Shown: positions 9,093-17,968 of the stretch, one piece after another
Numbering within the stretch: the first letter of the stretch is position 1
Layout of the letters: the number at the start of each line of letters is the position of its first letter
Assembly (NCBI GenBank): GCA_947382645.1
Contig: CANDAE010000010.1
Coordinates: 62,001 to 126,000 of the forward strand
Direction of reading: 5' to 3'
DNA length: 64,000 bases
Source of the DNA: Suilimivivens sp009774465
Lineage (GTDB): Bacteria; Bacillota; Clostridia; Lachnospirales; Lachnospiraceae
Program-made: the position numbers and the translations under genes
The notes under the pieces: generated by a model
Database searches by the model: none
The model's input: the letters and a program-made list of their open reading frames with translations, nothing else
What the model was told of the DNA's origin: nothing

Positions 9093-9215
9093 GTGAAATC
9101 CCCCGCAGCAAGCTACGGGGCATCATAGCTTGAATGCGCAGCAAGCTGCGGGGTATTTCACCCTCGCGGCAGTCGCCAAGGTCATGCAAGCATGACTTTG
9201 GCTCGTTGCTCGCGG
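9093..9215. repeat. Two large adjacent intergenic hairpins
   Basis: The first structure pairs GTGAAAT..CCCCGCAGC near 9093 with GCTGCGGGGTATTTCAC ending at 9161. It also contains a smaller 9+2+9 palindrome, CCCCGCAGC-AA-GCTACGGGG, at 9101-9120. The second (9163-9215) pairs CGCGGCA..GCCAAGGTCATGC with GCATGACTTTGGC..TTGCTCGCG around AA. The GC-rich composition differs from the flanking DNA. It resembles dispersed intergenic repeats and shares a GCCAA/TTGGC core with the palindromes at 5897-6017. Confidence 0.7.
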
Positions 9216-9246
9216 AAATTAACCAGAGACACAGGCACGCAGTTAA

Positions 9247-10050
9247 TTATAAATTTTCAATCCGGTAAGCAATGGAAATGCGCCCGTGAAACCACATTTT
9301 TCCACTTCCCAGATTGGTATTTATATTTTCTCCTGCCTGGGGCATTTCCAAAATCTGCTTTGCGCATTCTTCGTATTCTTCCAGATAATCCAAATCCAGA
9401 GGAAATTTATGATGCCCCGGCCAGATTCTGTCAAAACTGTTTTTTTGCTTCTTTAACAATTGAATGCTTTGTAGAAATTCTTTGACAGATGCCGAGTGGG
9501 GAAGGAAGAGCAGTATCCCCTGATCACATACCGTATCTCCGGAAAATAAATTTCTTCTTTCCTGATCAAACACACATATGCTTCCCTTTGTGTGCCCCGG
9601 TGTTGCAATCATTTCCAAAGCGCGCTTTCCCAGATCAATAATCTGTCCATTCTTAAGGGGCAAATAAGGAACCCTCTGCCCTGCATGGGACAATTCCTCA
9701 ATTTCATTTTCCGTAAGTGGAAGAGCAAATTCCTGTAAAAATCCTTTAATCATCTCTTTTCGGAATTCTATATTTGTGTGTTCTTTTAAAACCTCCTGAT
9801 CCTCTTCCATCAGATACCGGCTTTCAAACTGGCAGTTTCCTCCAACATGATCTAAATGCCCGTGGGTATTAATAACCATAACCGGCTTTTTGGTCAGCTC
9901 CTCTACACACTCCCTAAGCCCCGGCATCCCCATCCCGGTATCAATTAAAGCAGCCTTTTCTTCTCCCTCCAGCAGATACATATGACATTTAAAACAGTCT
10001 TCAATTCTCCAGGTGCATTCATCTATCTGCATTACTTGATAAAAGCTCAT
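9247..10050 (-). CDS. Metallo-beta-lactamase-fold hydrolase
   Basis: The protein is a dinuclear-metal hydrolase of the MBL fold, of unknown substrate. The metal motif is NTHGHLDHVGG (HxHxDH). Further ligands are the His in TPGHTKGS, the Asp in FSGDTVCD and the terminal His region IWPGHHKF. ATG 10050 is chosen because GGGGGATCAT precedes it; an in-frame ATG at 10062 would need a start without a good site. It sits between the ChbG deacetylase and the GH65 gene in one operon. It may cleave a (phospho)ester or lactone on the transported glycan. Confidence 0.85.
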   Translation of the reverse strand: MSFYQVMQIDECTWRIEDCFKCHMYLLEGEEKAALIDTGMGMPGLRECVEELTKKPVMVINTHGHLDHVGGNCQFESRYLMEEDQEVLKEHTNIEFRKEMIKGFLQEFALPLTENEIEELSHAGQRVPYLPLKNGQIIDLGKRALEMIATPGHTKGSICVFDQERRNLFSGDTVCDQGILLFLPHSASVKEFLQSIQLLKKQKNSFDRIWPGHHKFPLDLDYLEEYEECAKQILEMPQAGENINTNLGSGKMWFHGRISIAYRIENL

Positions 10051-10066
10051 ATGATCCCCCATTTCT

Positions 10067-10867
10067 TTACTTAATTTCCTTTTTTAAATCTGTCATATTA
10101 AAATTGATTTCCTGCCCTTTAACAGCTTCATCATAACGCAGCAATTCTACCTTATACTGTTTGCAGAGCATTACATTCTTGTAATCTGTTAAAAAACGGT
10201 AATCCAATTCACGTGCTCTGGCCACCCTTTCTCCACTGAATTCCCTGTTTCCCGTTAACTTCATTTCCTTTCCATATTTTGCAGGATGCATGATAAACAG
10301 ATACTGCCCATCCATTTTTTTAAGTGTCTTTTCAAACAAATATGGTTTTTCTGCATAAAGATCATTTCCTGGCAGAACACGATTATACCATTTATGATCT
10401 ATCAGACCTTCCTCTTCCATCATCCGGCTCATGGCTTCACTAAGCCCGGGTACATACACTTCCGGCAGCATATGGGAATCCATATATGAAATTTTAAATC
10501 CTGCCTTTCTTGCATCCTCCAATTGATATTTATATTCCGTAATGATTTCTTCCAGCTTCGGCATATGTACACGGAATTTTTCAGGCGACTGATAAAAAAC
10601 CCCTCTTTCATCTATCAGACTTGATACTTTTTCCTTTGGTGCAGCCGGTCCCCAGGTCACCTGATCCCACTCGGAATTAATGCAGCCATGCAGGCCAAAA
10701 CAAATCTCCTTTTTATCCGACAGCATTTCTGCTGCCTCCTCCAGGTATTCTCCGCAGGCCATTATAGATACATTTTTAATAAATCCTGCTTCTGCCGCCT
10801 CATAAATTGCTTCATTTGCCGCATGTGAACTGCCGCAGTCATCTGCTCTTGTTATAATTGCCTTCAT
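10067..10867 (-). CDS. ChbG/YdjC-family carbohydrate deacetylase
   Basis: Members remove acetyl groups from N-acetylated sugars such as chitobiose, or are uncharacterised. The start MKAIITRADDCGSSHAANEA carries the metal-binding Asp-Asp pair. Later His residues in CFGLHGCINSEW and SYMDSHMLPE fit the remaining metal ligands. ATG 10867 is chosen because TGGAGGGG precedes it; the upstream ATG at 10891 has none. It directly follows the second permease gene (gap 36 bases), so the imported sugar probably carries an N- or O-acetyl group. The length of 266 residues is normal. Confidence 0.87.
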   Translation of the reverse strand: MKAIITRADDCGSSHAANEAIYEAAEAGFIKNVSIMACGEYLEEAAEMLSDKKEICFGLHGCINSEWDQVTWGPAAPKEKVSSLIDERGVFYQSPEKFRVHMPKLEEIITEYKYQLEDARKAGFKISYMDSHMLPEVYVPGLSEAMSRMMEEEGLIDHKWYNRVLPGNDLYAEKPYLFEKTLKKMDGQYLFIMHPAKYGKEMKLTGNREFSGERVARARELDYRFLTDYKNVMLCKQYKVELLRYDEAVKGQEINFNMTDLKKEIK

Positions 10868-10903
10868 ATAACCCCTCCATTCTAAATTCATTTGCCTATG
10901 GTT

Positions 10904-11758
10904 TTATCCCTTTACTGCACCGTCCGCCATGCCCTTAATAATCTGCTTTTGAAATAGTAAAAAGAAAATAAGGGCCGGTAAAATTGATAACATCAAAGCT
11001 GCCATAATCAAATCCCAGCGGTTTAAATAGGTACCATAAAAGACGCTCATGGATAATTGAATCGTCTTCAGCTTTTCCGAATTAATCATAATAAGGGGCA
11101 GCATAAAATCATTAAATACCCCCAGCATATTAATAATTGCAATTGTTGCCGTAATGGGCTTTAAAATGGGAAATACCACATAAAAGAAAGCCTGGAACTG
11201 GCCGCATCCGTCAATTAAAGCAGCTTCTTCAAGTTCTCTGGAGACACCTTTTATAAAACCGCAATACAAAAACATTGCCATTGGCATCAAAAACCCCCAG
11301 TACATAACAACCATTCCGTATAAAGTATTTACGATATGCAGATTTCTTGCCACAATCACGACAGGTACCATTAACACCTGAAAAGGAATTGCCATTGTAA
11401 ATAAAATTCCATAGTAAATTACATTACTTATTTTATTTTTTACTCTTGTCACCTTATAAGCCGCCATAGAGCCAAACAAAATAATTCCCATCACAGCGGA
11501 AGCAGATACAAAAATGGTATTGGCAAACTTCCGGAAAAAGTTCATTTTGGAAACAGCTTCCCTGTAATTTCCAAAACTCCATTTTTCAGGCAGTGCAAGC
11601 ATATCAAGCAAAATTTCTCCATTTCCTTTAAAACTGTTTACAAAAATTAAAACCATAGGAAACATCATAAAACAGGCTAATACCACAAGTACTGCTTCCA
11701 CACAAAAAAGTCCCATGCCATACTTCCTTCTTTTTCCACCTTTTCCCTGTTTCATCAC
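10904..11758 (-). CDS. Carbohydrate ABC transporter permease (MalG type)
   Basis: This 284-residue inner-membrane permease has about six TM segments. Its cytoplasmic EAA loop, EEAALIDGCGQFQAFFYVV, contacts the ATPase. Its start overlaps the end of the upstream permease gene by four bases (ATGA), so translation is coupled. With the MalF-type partner it forms the channel of a CUT1 sugar importer. No ATPase gene is present in this cluster, so it probably uses a shared MsiK/UgpC-type ATPase encoded elsewhere. Confidence 0.93.
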   Translation of the reverse strand: MMKQGKGGKRRKYGMGLFCVEAVLVVLACFMMFPMVLIFVNSFKGNGEILLDMLALPEKWSFGNYREAVSKMNFFRKFANTIFVSASAVMGIILFGSMAAYKVTRVKNKISNVIYYGILFTMAIPFQVLMVPVVIVARNLHIVNTLYGMVVMYWGFLMPMAMFLYCGFIKGVSRELEEAALIDGCGQFQAFFYVVFPILKPITATIAIINMLGVFNDFMLPLIMINSEKLKTIQLSMSVFYGTYLNRWDLIMAALMLSILPALIFFLLFQKQIIKGMADGAVKG

Positions 11759-12645
11759 ATCTCTACCTCCTTCCTCCTAGTTGTCTTTACCTGAATAATT
11801 GCCACAATTCCAATTACTACGGAAAAGATAACAGCTTTTGCAGAGGCATAAGATAATTGATCTGCATTAAAAGCATCAAGAAAAATCTGATATGCAATGG
11901 TTTTGGTGGTTCCATATGGTCCGCCTCCTGTCAGTGCATAATTTAAGTCAAACGCCTTTAAACTGTTCACAATACTTAAAAACAGGCAGATGGTAATGGA
12001 GGGACGAATCAGCGGCAATATGATTTTCGTAAAGCGGTCTTTAAACCCTGCCCCGTCAATCTCCGCCGCCTCCAAAATATCAGATGGCACCCCCTGCAGT
12101 CCGGCCAGATAAATAATCATATAGTAGCCTGTTCCCTGCCAAAGACTGACGATCACCAGGGAAAGAAAAGCTGTACCGGGGTATGCCAGCCAGTTTTTTT
12201 CAAACATTCCAATTCCAAAGGTCTTTCCCAAAAAGGGAAGAAATGAACCAATAATAAAATTCCATAAATAGCCCACTGTCGCAGTACCAATCACAATCGG
12301 CATAAAGTAAACAGCCCGAAGAATTCCCTTTAATTTCAGCTTCATATTTAAAAGCATTGCCAGCGCCAGTCCCAAAACGTTATAACCGGCCACCATCACC
12401 AATGCAAATTTTAATGTAAAACCAATGGTTCCCAAAAAACCTTTATCCGACAATGCATTTACATAGTTTCTTAATCCCACAAAATTTGAGCTGATGCTGA
12501 TTCCGTTCCAGTCCCGGCAGGAATAATAAAGCCCTATGAACAGTGGTACGAAAATAAAAAGAATGCTGAGCAAAACCGCTGGTGCCACAAACACCGCATA
12601 TATTAAATTATTTTTTGTTTTTAAGGTTGTTTTTTTTGACCTCAT
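11755..12645 (-). CDS. Carbohydrate ABC transporter permease (MalF type)
   Basis: This 296-residue permease is the partner of the MalG-type gene that overlaps its end. The EAA loop is LEAAEIDGAGFKDRFTKII, and about six TM helices are visible, beginning near residue 13. The segment FDLNYALTGGGPYGTT is the characteristic late loop of this family. It follows the binding-protein gene, from which it is separated by a hairpin at 12668-12693. It transports the oligosaccharide later handled by the downstream enzymes. Confidence 0.93.
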   Translation of the reverse strand: MRSKKTTLKTKNNLIYAVFVAPAVLLSILFIFVPLFIGLYYSCRDWNGISISSNFVGLRNYVNALSDKGFLGTIGFTLKFALVMVAGYNVLGLALAMLLNMKLKLKGILRAVYFMPIVIGTATVGYLWNFIIGSFLPFLGKTFGIGMFEKNWLAYPGTAFLSLVIVSLWQGTGYYMIIYLAGLQGVPSDILEAAEIDGAGFKDRFTKIILPLIRPSITICLFLSIVNSLKAFDLNYALTGGGPYGTTKTIAYQIFLDAFNADQLSYASAKAVIFSVVIGIVAIIQVKTTRRKEVEM

Positions 12646-12667
12646 ACTTTTTCTCCTTAAAGGGAAA

Positions 12668-12693
12668 GCTGCCGCAATATTTCCTGCAGCAGC
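12668..12693 (-). terminator. Intercistronic stem-loop after the binding-protein gene
   Basis: GCTGCCGCA (12668-12676) and TGCAGCAGC (12685-12693) form a 9-bp stem with an 8-base loop. On the minus strand it is followed only by TTTCCC, so full termination is unlikely. It probably sets a higher dose of the binding protein than of the permeases, as the hairpin at 605-640 does for the first importer. Confidence 0.55.
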
Positions 12694-12709
12694 CCGCCGA
12701 TATTTCTTC

Positions 12710-14026
12710 TTATTCTGTTGCGGAAGAAGAGGCTACTCTGCCATCCCACAGTTCCTGCAATGCCCTGCAGGTTGCTTCCCGATCCGCTGCTCCTGCTGCA
12801 TATGCCTGTAAGGGTTCCGCCTGATCCGTATTAAATCCGGAAGGCCATTCTTCTGCGCCCAGTCCGTCATAAGACATTCCATCAGCCATATACTGATTCA
12901 TATCCATATACAAAGGTCCTATATCTGATAAATCCAATGTGTCATAGGGAGCTGCAATACACACCTTTTCAACCAGATATTTCTGTGCATTGTCCACAAA
13001 CCACTGTAGAAAGGCCTTTGCTTCCTCTTCATGTTTGGAAGTATTTGAAATACTTAAAAATCTGGTAGTGGAAACCTGCAGTTTTGTCTGGGAAGGATCA
13101 TCTGTAAGAGGAACCGCAAACAAACCGATATTCATATCAGGATTGATATTTAAAAGCGTATCCGTATACCAGGTTCCCTGTTTTACCATAGCAATTTCTC
13201 CGTTGACAAAGGAGTTGATCTGGTCATCAAAATGGTGCCCTATGGACTCTGCTCCCCAGCCATATTCCAGCGTCAGATCATAAAAATCAAAAAAGCTGTC
13301 CATGTATTTCATGTTGGAAAATGTTTCTTCTTTTGCAGAAAGTCTCTCCGAAGTTTCCAATGCACCTTCATAAGTAAAAGGAATTCCTAAAATATGCATC
13401 AAAAATCCCCAGTCTCCCCACGCTTCACCAAAAGCCTGAATGCCTGCCGCCTGCAGTTTTTCACAGGTTTCCTTTAATTCGCTGATTGTTTCAGGTACTT
13501 TTTCAATTCCGGCCGATTCAAATAAATCTTTGTTATATATGATACCGCTGCCCTCCATTGCATAAGGAAGACCATATATTTTACCTTCATAGCTTCCTCC
13601 ATTTAAAGAAGCCTCATAAGCATGCTCTGTCCATGCTTCTCCTGAAAGGTCCATGCATCTTTCGTACCAGGTATCGTAATCGCCGCCTCCCAAGTCAAAA
13701 ATATCCGGTGCTTCTCCGGAAGCAAAACGGGCTTTTAACACGGTGTAAGGCTCATCTCCCGGAATTTCCCACTCCAGAGTTACACCTGTTTCTTCCTTAT
13801 AATCTTTACAAATCTGCTCTACCATTTCTGTATATCCTGCAGTTCCCTGATATACCGTAAGTACAACGTCCTCACTTTGCGCCTGACTTGTGCTGCTTTC
13901 GGATGTGTTTGAACTCCCTTCTGCATTTGATAAATTTTCCTTTGCAGTATCAGCACTGCATCCTGCCAAAACAGAAAATGTTAAGGCTGCTGCTGCCAGA
14001 CAGCTAATCACTTTTTTTACTTTCAT
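12710..14026 (-). CDS. Extracellular carbohydrate-binding lipoprotein (ABC importer)
   Basis: The protein is a CUT1-type solute-binding protein of about 438 residues. ATG 14026 is chosen because GGAGGG lies nine bases upstream and a lipoprotein signal follows (MKVKKVISCLAAAALTFSVLAGCS, Cys 23 anchor). A Ser/Thr-rich linker precedes the mature domain, in which FASGEAPDIFDLGGGDY is the usual second conserved segment. Upstream on the minus strand a TATAAT (14119-14124) without a clear -35 fits a promoter driven by an AraC-type activator. That matches the YesN-like gene located directly upstream. Confidence 0.92.
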   Translation of the reverse strand: MKVKKVISCLAAAALTFSVLAGCSADTAKENLSNAEGSSNTSESSTSQAQSEDVVLTVYQGTAGYTEMVEQICKDYKEETGVTLEWEIPGDEPYTVLKARFASGEAPDIFDLGGGDYDTWYERCMDLSGEAWTEHAYEASLNGGSYEGKIYGLPYAMEGSGIIYNKDLFESAGIEKVPETISELKETCEKLQAAGIQAFGEAWGDWGFLMHILGIPFTYEGALETSERLSAKEETFSNMKYMDSFFDFYDLTLEYGWGAESIGHHFDDQINSFVNGEIAMVKQGTWYTDTLLNINPDMNIGLFAVPLTDDPSQTKLQVSTTRFLSISNTSKHEEEAKAFLQWFVDNAQKYLVEKVCIAAPYDTLDLSDIGPLYMDMNQYMADGMSYDGLGAEEWPSGFNTDQAEPLQAYAAGAADREATCRALQELWDGRVASSSATE

Positions 14027-14189
14027 AATTTTATCCCTCCATCTCCGGATACTTTTTACTCCTGTAAGCTGCAAGTCATTGCTGCCTGGAAATTTTCCGT
14101 ATCCTGTTTGATGTTTTTATTATAAAATTCATCCCTCAAGTGCTCTACAGAACATCCGAACCTCTTTCCAGCACAATTTGAAACCATAT

Positions 14190-15731
14190 TTATTCAGATT
14201 GTCCTCTTCTGTACCGGGCAGGTGTCTGCCCTGTATATTTTTTAAAAACTCTTCCAAAATAATTTTCATCTTCATAACCAACCATTTCCGCCACCTGTAC
14301 CACACTTCTTTTTCCTGTTTTCAGTAATTCACAGGCTTTTTCCATCCGCATCTTTGTAATGGCGGTTACAATGGTCATATGATATTTGTTTTTAAAAATT
14401 CTTGCCACATATTGTGGCGTCTGAAAAAGATCCGCCGCAATAGTTGAAAGCGTTATATCTTCTGAATAATGCTCCTTGATGTAAGCATATATTATCTCCG
14501 CAGGTTCTTCCTTTATCCGGAAGTAATCCATAAGCAGGTCAAGACGTTTTAGCACTTCTTTTTCCCATAAATCAATGTCATTAATCCACAGAGAAAGAAG
14601 TTCCGTAGGAACCTCCCTCTCCTGTCTGGCGGCAAGCCGTCCAAGCAGAAGATTCATGTCGGCAGTACATCTTTGCAGTTCCTGTAATTTCAACGCCCCT
14701 CCCCTCTTTAAGCCGCTACAGTAATCTCTAATAATTTTTTTAAGCATTTCTCTGTCCTTGCTTTCCAAAACGCTTATCATTCGCAATTCCAGACTCAATG
14801 CCCCGTCACTCTGCACAGGATTTTTTTCTGCCAGAGAAGCTATCGTGCCGCATCCCCAAACATTTCTTTGACGTAAAATTCCATTTTGTTCCCCTAATAT
14901 ATTCTTTAAGTCTTTCAGCTCCACAGGTTCCAGACTCACTACCCAGGTAATCTTTAGTCCAACAGCTTCTTCTATCTTCTTTTCAAAAATCTTCATTTTA
15001 TCTGAAACCTTAAAGGAATTCAATTCTTCTTTCTGTAAAAAAAACTGCCAGTTAAATTCATCTACATAAATATCCTGTTTGAAAAAATAAAGTTTAAAAA
15101 TGTCACGCATAACATTTCCTACAGTAAAAAAACAAAGTTCTCTGTCACCCTCATATTTATTCTCTATGACTTCTGAGGCATTCCGGCTCAAAACAGATAC
15201 CAGTAAAAATTTTCCATTTCCGGCACCCAGCTTTACAAATGCTTCCTCTGTCTGCTCCCTGCTCACCCCTTCTCCTCTGCAAAAACTCTGCAAAATCTGA
15301 TTAGCCATAACAATCCCCATTTGTTCATGTTGTCTGTTCTTAACAGCCTCTTCTTTTTCTCCCCGAATTTTTAAAATAGCTTTTTCCAGCGCATTTACCA
15401 GAGTTTCCTTTCCGAAGGGCTTTAAAATATAATCAACTCCGTTAGCCAGCAGTGTGGCATAAACATAGGAAAAATCGCTGTACCCGCTGATTGCAATTAC
15501 CTGAATTTTAATCTGACGCTCCGTAATTTCTTTCAGAAGCTCTCTTCCGCCCATCACCGGCATTTCCATATCACAAAGTAAAATTTCCGGCTTTTTTTCC
15601 TCAATTATTTTCAGGGCTTCTATCCCATTTGTTGCATAATAAACTTCCTGCACTTCATAACTCTCCCAATCGATCATCAGCTCAATGGCTTCTCTCATAT
15701 GAACTTCATCATCAACAATTATTACTTTCAT
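14190..15731 (-). CDS. AraC-family response regulator (YesN-like)
   Basis: This 513-residue protein has an N-terminal receiver domain (1-120) with phospho-acceptor Asp 54 in LLCDMEMP and the conserved Lys 104 in YILKPFG. A middle region of unknown fold follows, and then two AraC helix-turn-helix motifs (about 410-510, with DITLSTIAADLFQTPQYVARIFK and GYEDENYFGRVFKKYTGQTP). It should activate the adjacent binding-protein and permease operon when phosphorylated by the kinase gene, whose 3' end it overlaps by four bases. Confidence 0.93.
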   Translation of the reverse strand: MKVIIVDDEVHMREAIELMIDWESYEVQEVYYATNGIEALKIIEEKKPEILLCDMEMPVMGGRELLKEITERQIKIQVIAISGYSDFSYVYATLLANGVDYILKPFGKETLVNALEKAILKIRGEKEEAVKNRQHEQMGIVMANQILQSFCRGEGVSREQTEEAFVKLGAGNGKFLLVSVLSRNASEVIENKYEGDRELCFFTVGNVMRDIFKLYFFKQDIYVDEFNWQFFLQKEELNSFKVSDKMKIFEKKIEEAVGLKITWVVSLEPVELKDLKNILGEQNGILRQRNVWGCGTIASLAEKNPVQSDGALSLELRMISVLESKDREMLKKIIRDYCSGLKRGGALKLQELQRCTADMNLLLGRLAARQEREVPTELLSLWINDIDLWEKEVLKRLDLLMDYFRIKEEPAEIIYAYIKEHYSEDITLSTIAADLFQTPQYVARIFKNKYHMTIVTAITKMRMEKACELLKTGKRSVVQVAEMVGYEDENYFGRVFKKYTGQTPARYRRGQSE

Positions 15732-17467
15732 TCCTGCTCCTTATTTTCTTTTGCTATTACAAACTCAACTGTTGTTTCCACTTTGGGTATACTTTGAATT
15801 TCCCAGTCAAATCTTTCTTCATAATAAATACTGCATCTTTGCAGCACATTTAATAAGCCAATTCCATGATCCGAGGCCGCAGTAAATTCATAATTTTTAT
15901 AGGCTTCCTTCAATTTTTGTATCTGCTCCCTGCTCATACCAATTCCATTATCAATAACCCGTATCTGGTATTTATCCGGTTTTTCATTAATGGAAATCAT
16001 AATAGTTCCTGTTCCGTCCTTTTTGTCAATTCCATGCTTAATGCTGTTCTCCACAAGAGGCTGTAGAATCATTTTGGGAATAAGCAGGCTGCCTGCCTCT
16101 TTGGGATAATGAAGCATAAAATGGAGTCTTCCGGCAAATCTTCCCTCCTGCAGCGCAATATAGTTTTCAATATGCTTCAACTCTTTTTTAAGGGTAACAA
16201 TATCCTCTCCGGTATTCATTGTATATTGGAACAGTTCTCCTAACTGCGTCAACTGCATTGAAACTTCCTGGCAATGATGTTTCAGTGCAGTCGTGCTGAT
16301 ATATTGCAGCATATTATATAAAAAATGCGGATTGATTTGTGCCTGCAGCATTTTAAAACGGGATTTTGTCACCTCTAACTGATAACGATAATTTTTATTG
16401 ATCAGCTCATCCAGGTTTGTCATCATTTCCGCATACTTGTTTTCCAGAATTCCCAGCTCATCTTTGCGGTTTGATTTCGACTTATATACAAATTCGGGTT
16501 TTTGTTTAACCGCTTCCATATTATTAAGCATTCTTCTCACCGGAGAAATAAACAGATTAAACACCAGAAACAAAAATACTACGGATACTGCCAACAGACA
16601 GGCCTGTACTGCCATTGCCCCAATGACGACTCTCTCGGCAGGATCTGTAAACCAGTGATTATCTACAAACATAATAAGACGAACCTCTTCTCCTTTATAG
16701 AAATCTCTTTTCAGAAAAAACATTCCCTTTGCTCCGTCCAATGTTCCTTTGGTATAATGTTTTTCTAAAAGTTCTTTTTCTGCATAATCGGCATTTTCAA
16801 AAAAACCTGACGTATAAATCAGTTCTCTGCCATCTTCTCCAAGGCAGACCATAACCACATTGTCTTTATACTGTCCGCATAATGTTTTTGTCACCTCCTG
16901 TAATTCTTTTAAATCTGCAAAAATGCGCATACTGACAGCAGTGTCATAAGATGGAACATTCTGAATATCCATATTGTAAATTAAATAAACTGGATTTCCC
17001 ACTTCGTCTCTTCCCACCTGAAAAATATCTCCACTCCGCTCCGGATATTGATACTCTCCAATTTCCATCCTTCTTTGTGCATTCGCATAAACGCCATTAA
17101 TGACCTCCCCATTTTTGCAGTACATCACAATACGAAAAATTGCAGGCGCTTTATCACTGACAGCTTTGCCGTATTTACGTACCATATAACGCTCTACATC
17201 TGTAAACTTTGTTTTTCGATTTAATATTCTGACAACATCCGGATTTTCAAATAAATTCATAGGCGCCTGTTCTATCCTGCGGATAAAATTTATTGTCTCC
17301 TCCATGCCAATTCCCATCATGCTTTCATTCCAGTCAATAATCTGCTGCTGCATCATATGGTAATTCTGCCTGTATGCAATCACATTAGATATGATACTTG
17401 GCAAAATAATAACCAACATTAGTAGTGCAATCAGTTTCATAAAAAGGCTGTTTTTAATTTTATCCAT
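15728..17467 (-). CDS. Sensor histidine kinase (YesM-like)
   Basis: This 579-residue membrane kinase senses an extracellular sugar signal, probably through the binding protein or a free glycan. The first TM helix is at about residues 8-30, then comes an extracellular sensing domain, a second TM helix near residue 280, and a HAMP segment. The phospho-acceptor His lies in QINPHFLYNMLQ (His_kinase family). The ATP domain shows LVENSIKHGI (N box) and DNGIGMS (G box). ATG 17467 is preferred because AGAGAGGA precedes it. It is transcribed with and ahead of the response regulator. Confidence 0.92.
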   Translation of the reverse strand: MDKIKNSLFMKLIALLMLVIILPSIISNVIAYRQNYHMMQQQIIDWNESMMGIGMEETINFIRRIEQAPMNLFENPDVVRILNRKTKFTDVERYMVRKYGKAVSDKAPAIFRIVMYCKNGEVINGVYANAQRRMEIGEYQYPERSGDIFQVGRDEVGNPVYLIYNMDIQNVPSYDTAVSMRIFADLKELQEVTKTLCGQYKDNVVMVCLGEDGRELIYTSGFFENADYAEKELLEKHYTKGTLDGAKGMFFLKRDFYKGEEVRLIMFVDNHWFTDPAERVVIGAMAVQACLLAVSVVFLFLVFNLFISPVRRMLNNMEAVKQKPEFVYKSKSNRKDELGILENKYAEMMTNLDELINKNYRYQLEVTKSRFKMLQAQINPHFLYNMLQYISTTALKHHCQEVSMQLTQLGELFQYTMNTGEDIVTLKKELKHIENYIALQEGRFAGRLHFMLHYPKEAGSLLIPKMILQPLVENSIKHGIDKKDGTGTIMISINEKPDKYQIRVIDNGIGMSREQIQKLKEAYKNYEFTAASDHGIGLLNVLQRCSIYYEERFDWEIQSIPKVETTVEFVIAKENKEQE

Positions 17468-17643
17468 GTAAAATATCCTCTCTGATCTTAAAAGCAGAAT
17501 TTGCTGTATCACGGCATATACAGAATCATTTTACTAAAACTGCTCAAGGCAAAACAGGGAATATCTGAACCTGTTTTACGTACAATTTGAATTATTTTTC
17601 ATTTCTTATTACTAGTCTTAACCAGGAAATCGGCACTGAATTC

Positions 17644-17672
17644 TTGACTTTTAAATTATTTAGTCATAGAAT
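17644..17672 (+). promoter_or_regulatory. Promoter of the phosphonate/surface-polymer operon
   Basis: TTGACT (17644-17649) and TAGAAT (17667-17672) are separated by 17 bases, a good housekeeping-sigma promoter. It lies 42 bases before the first gene. The -35 and following bases (TTGACTTTTAAATT) are identical to those of the trp promoter at 28419. Confidence 0.7.
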
Positions 17673-17713
17673 TAATTACATCATTTTCATCCGGCAGAAA
17701 GGACATTATAATT

Positions 17714-17968
17714 ATGAAAAAAATAGGACTGGCAGTCTTTAAATTTACGTATTTTTTTACATGCTTCTTTTTCCTGTTCAGTAATACCGCATTTGCATAT
17801 ATTGATCCGTCTGCAGTCACTTATGTGATTCAGGCTGTCGCAGGTATTTTCATTGCTGTAGGCGCTGCATGTACCGTTTACAGACACAAAATTGCAAAGT
17901 TTTTTCGAAAGATGAAGAAAAAACACAATAAAAAGAAACAGGAGAAGGAACAGGAGTCCCATGAATAG
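17714..17968 (+). CDS. Small secreted or membrane protein with AYIDPS motif
   Basis: This 84-residue protein has an N-terminal signal-like helix ending in NTAFA, then YIDPSAVTYVIQ, a second hydrophobic helix (AVAGIFIAVGAACTVY) and a highly basic, Lys-rich tail. Similar small proteins with a YIDP motif occur next to surface-polymer genes, but I know of no function. It opens the operon and overlaps the YidC-fusion gene by eight bases, so the two are translationally coupled and may form one membrane assembly. The start is the ATG at 17714, preceded by AGAAAGGACATTATAATT. Confidence 0.75.
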   Translation: MKKIGLAVFKFTYFFTCFFFLFSNTAFAYIDPSAVTYVIQAVAGIFIAVGAACTVYRHKIAKFFRKMKKKHNKKKQEKEQESHE

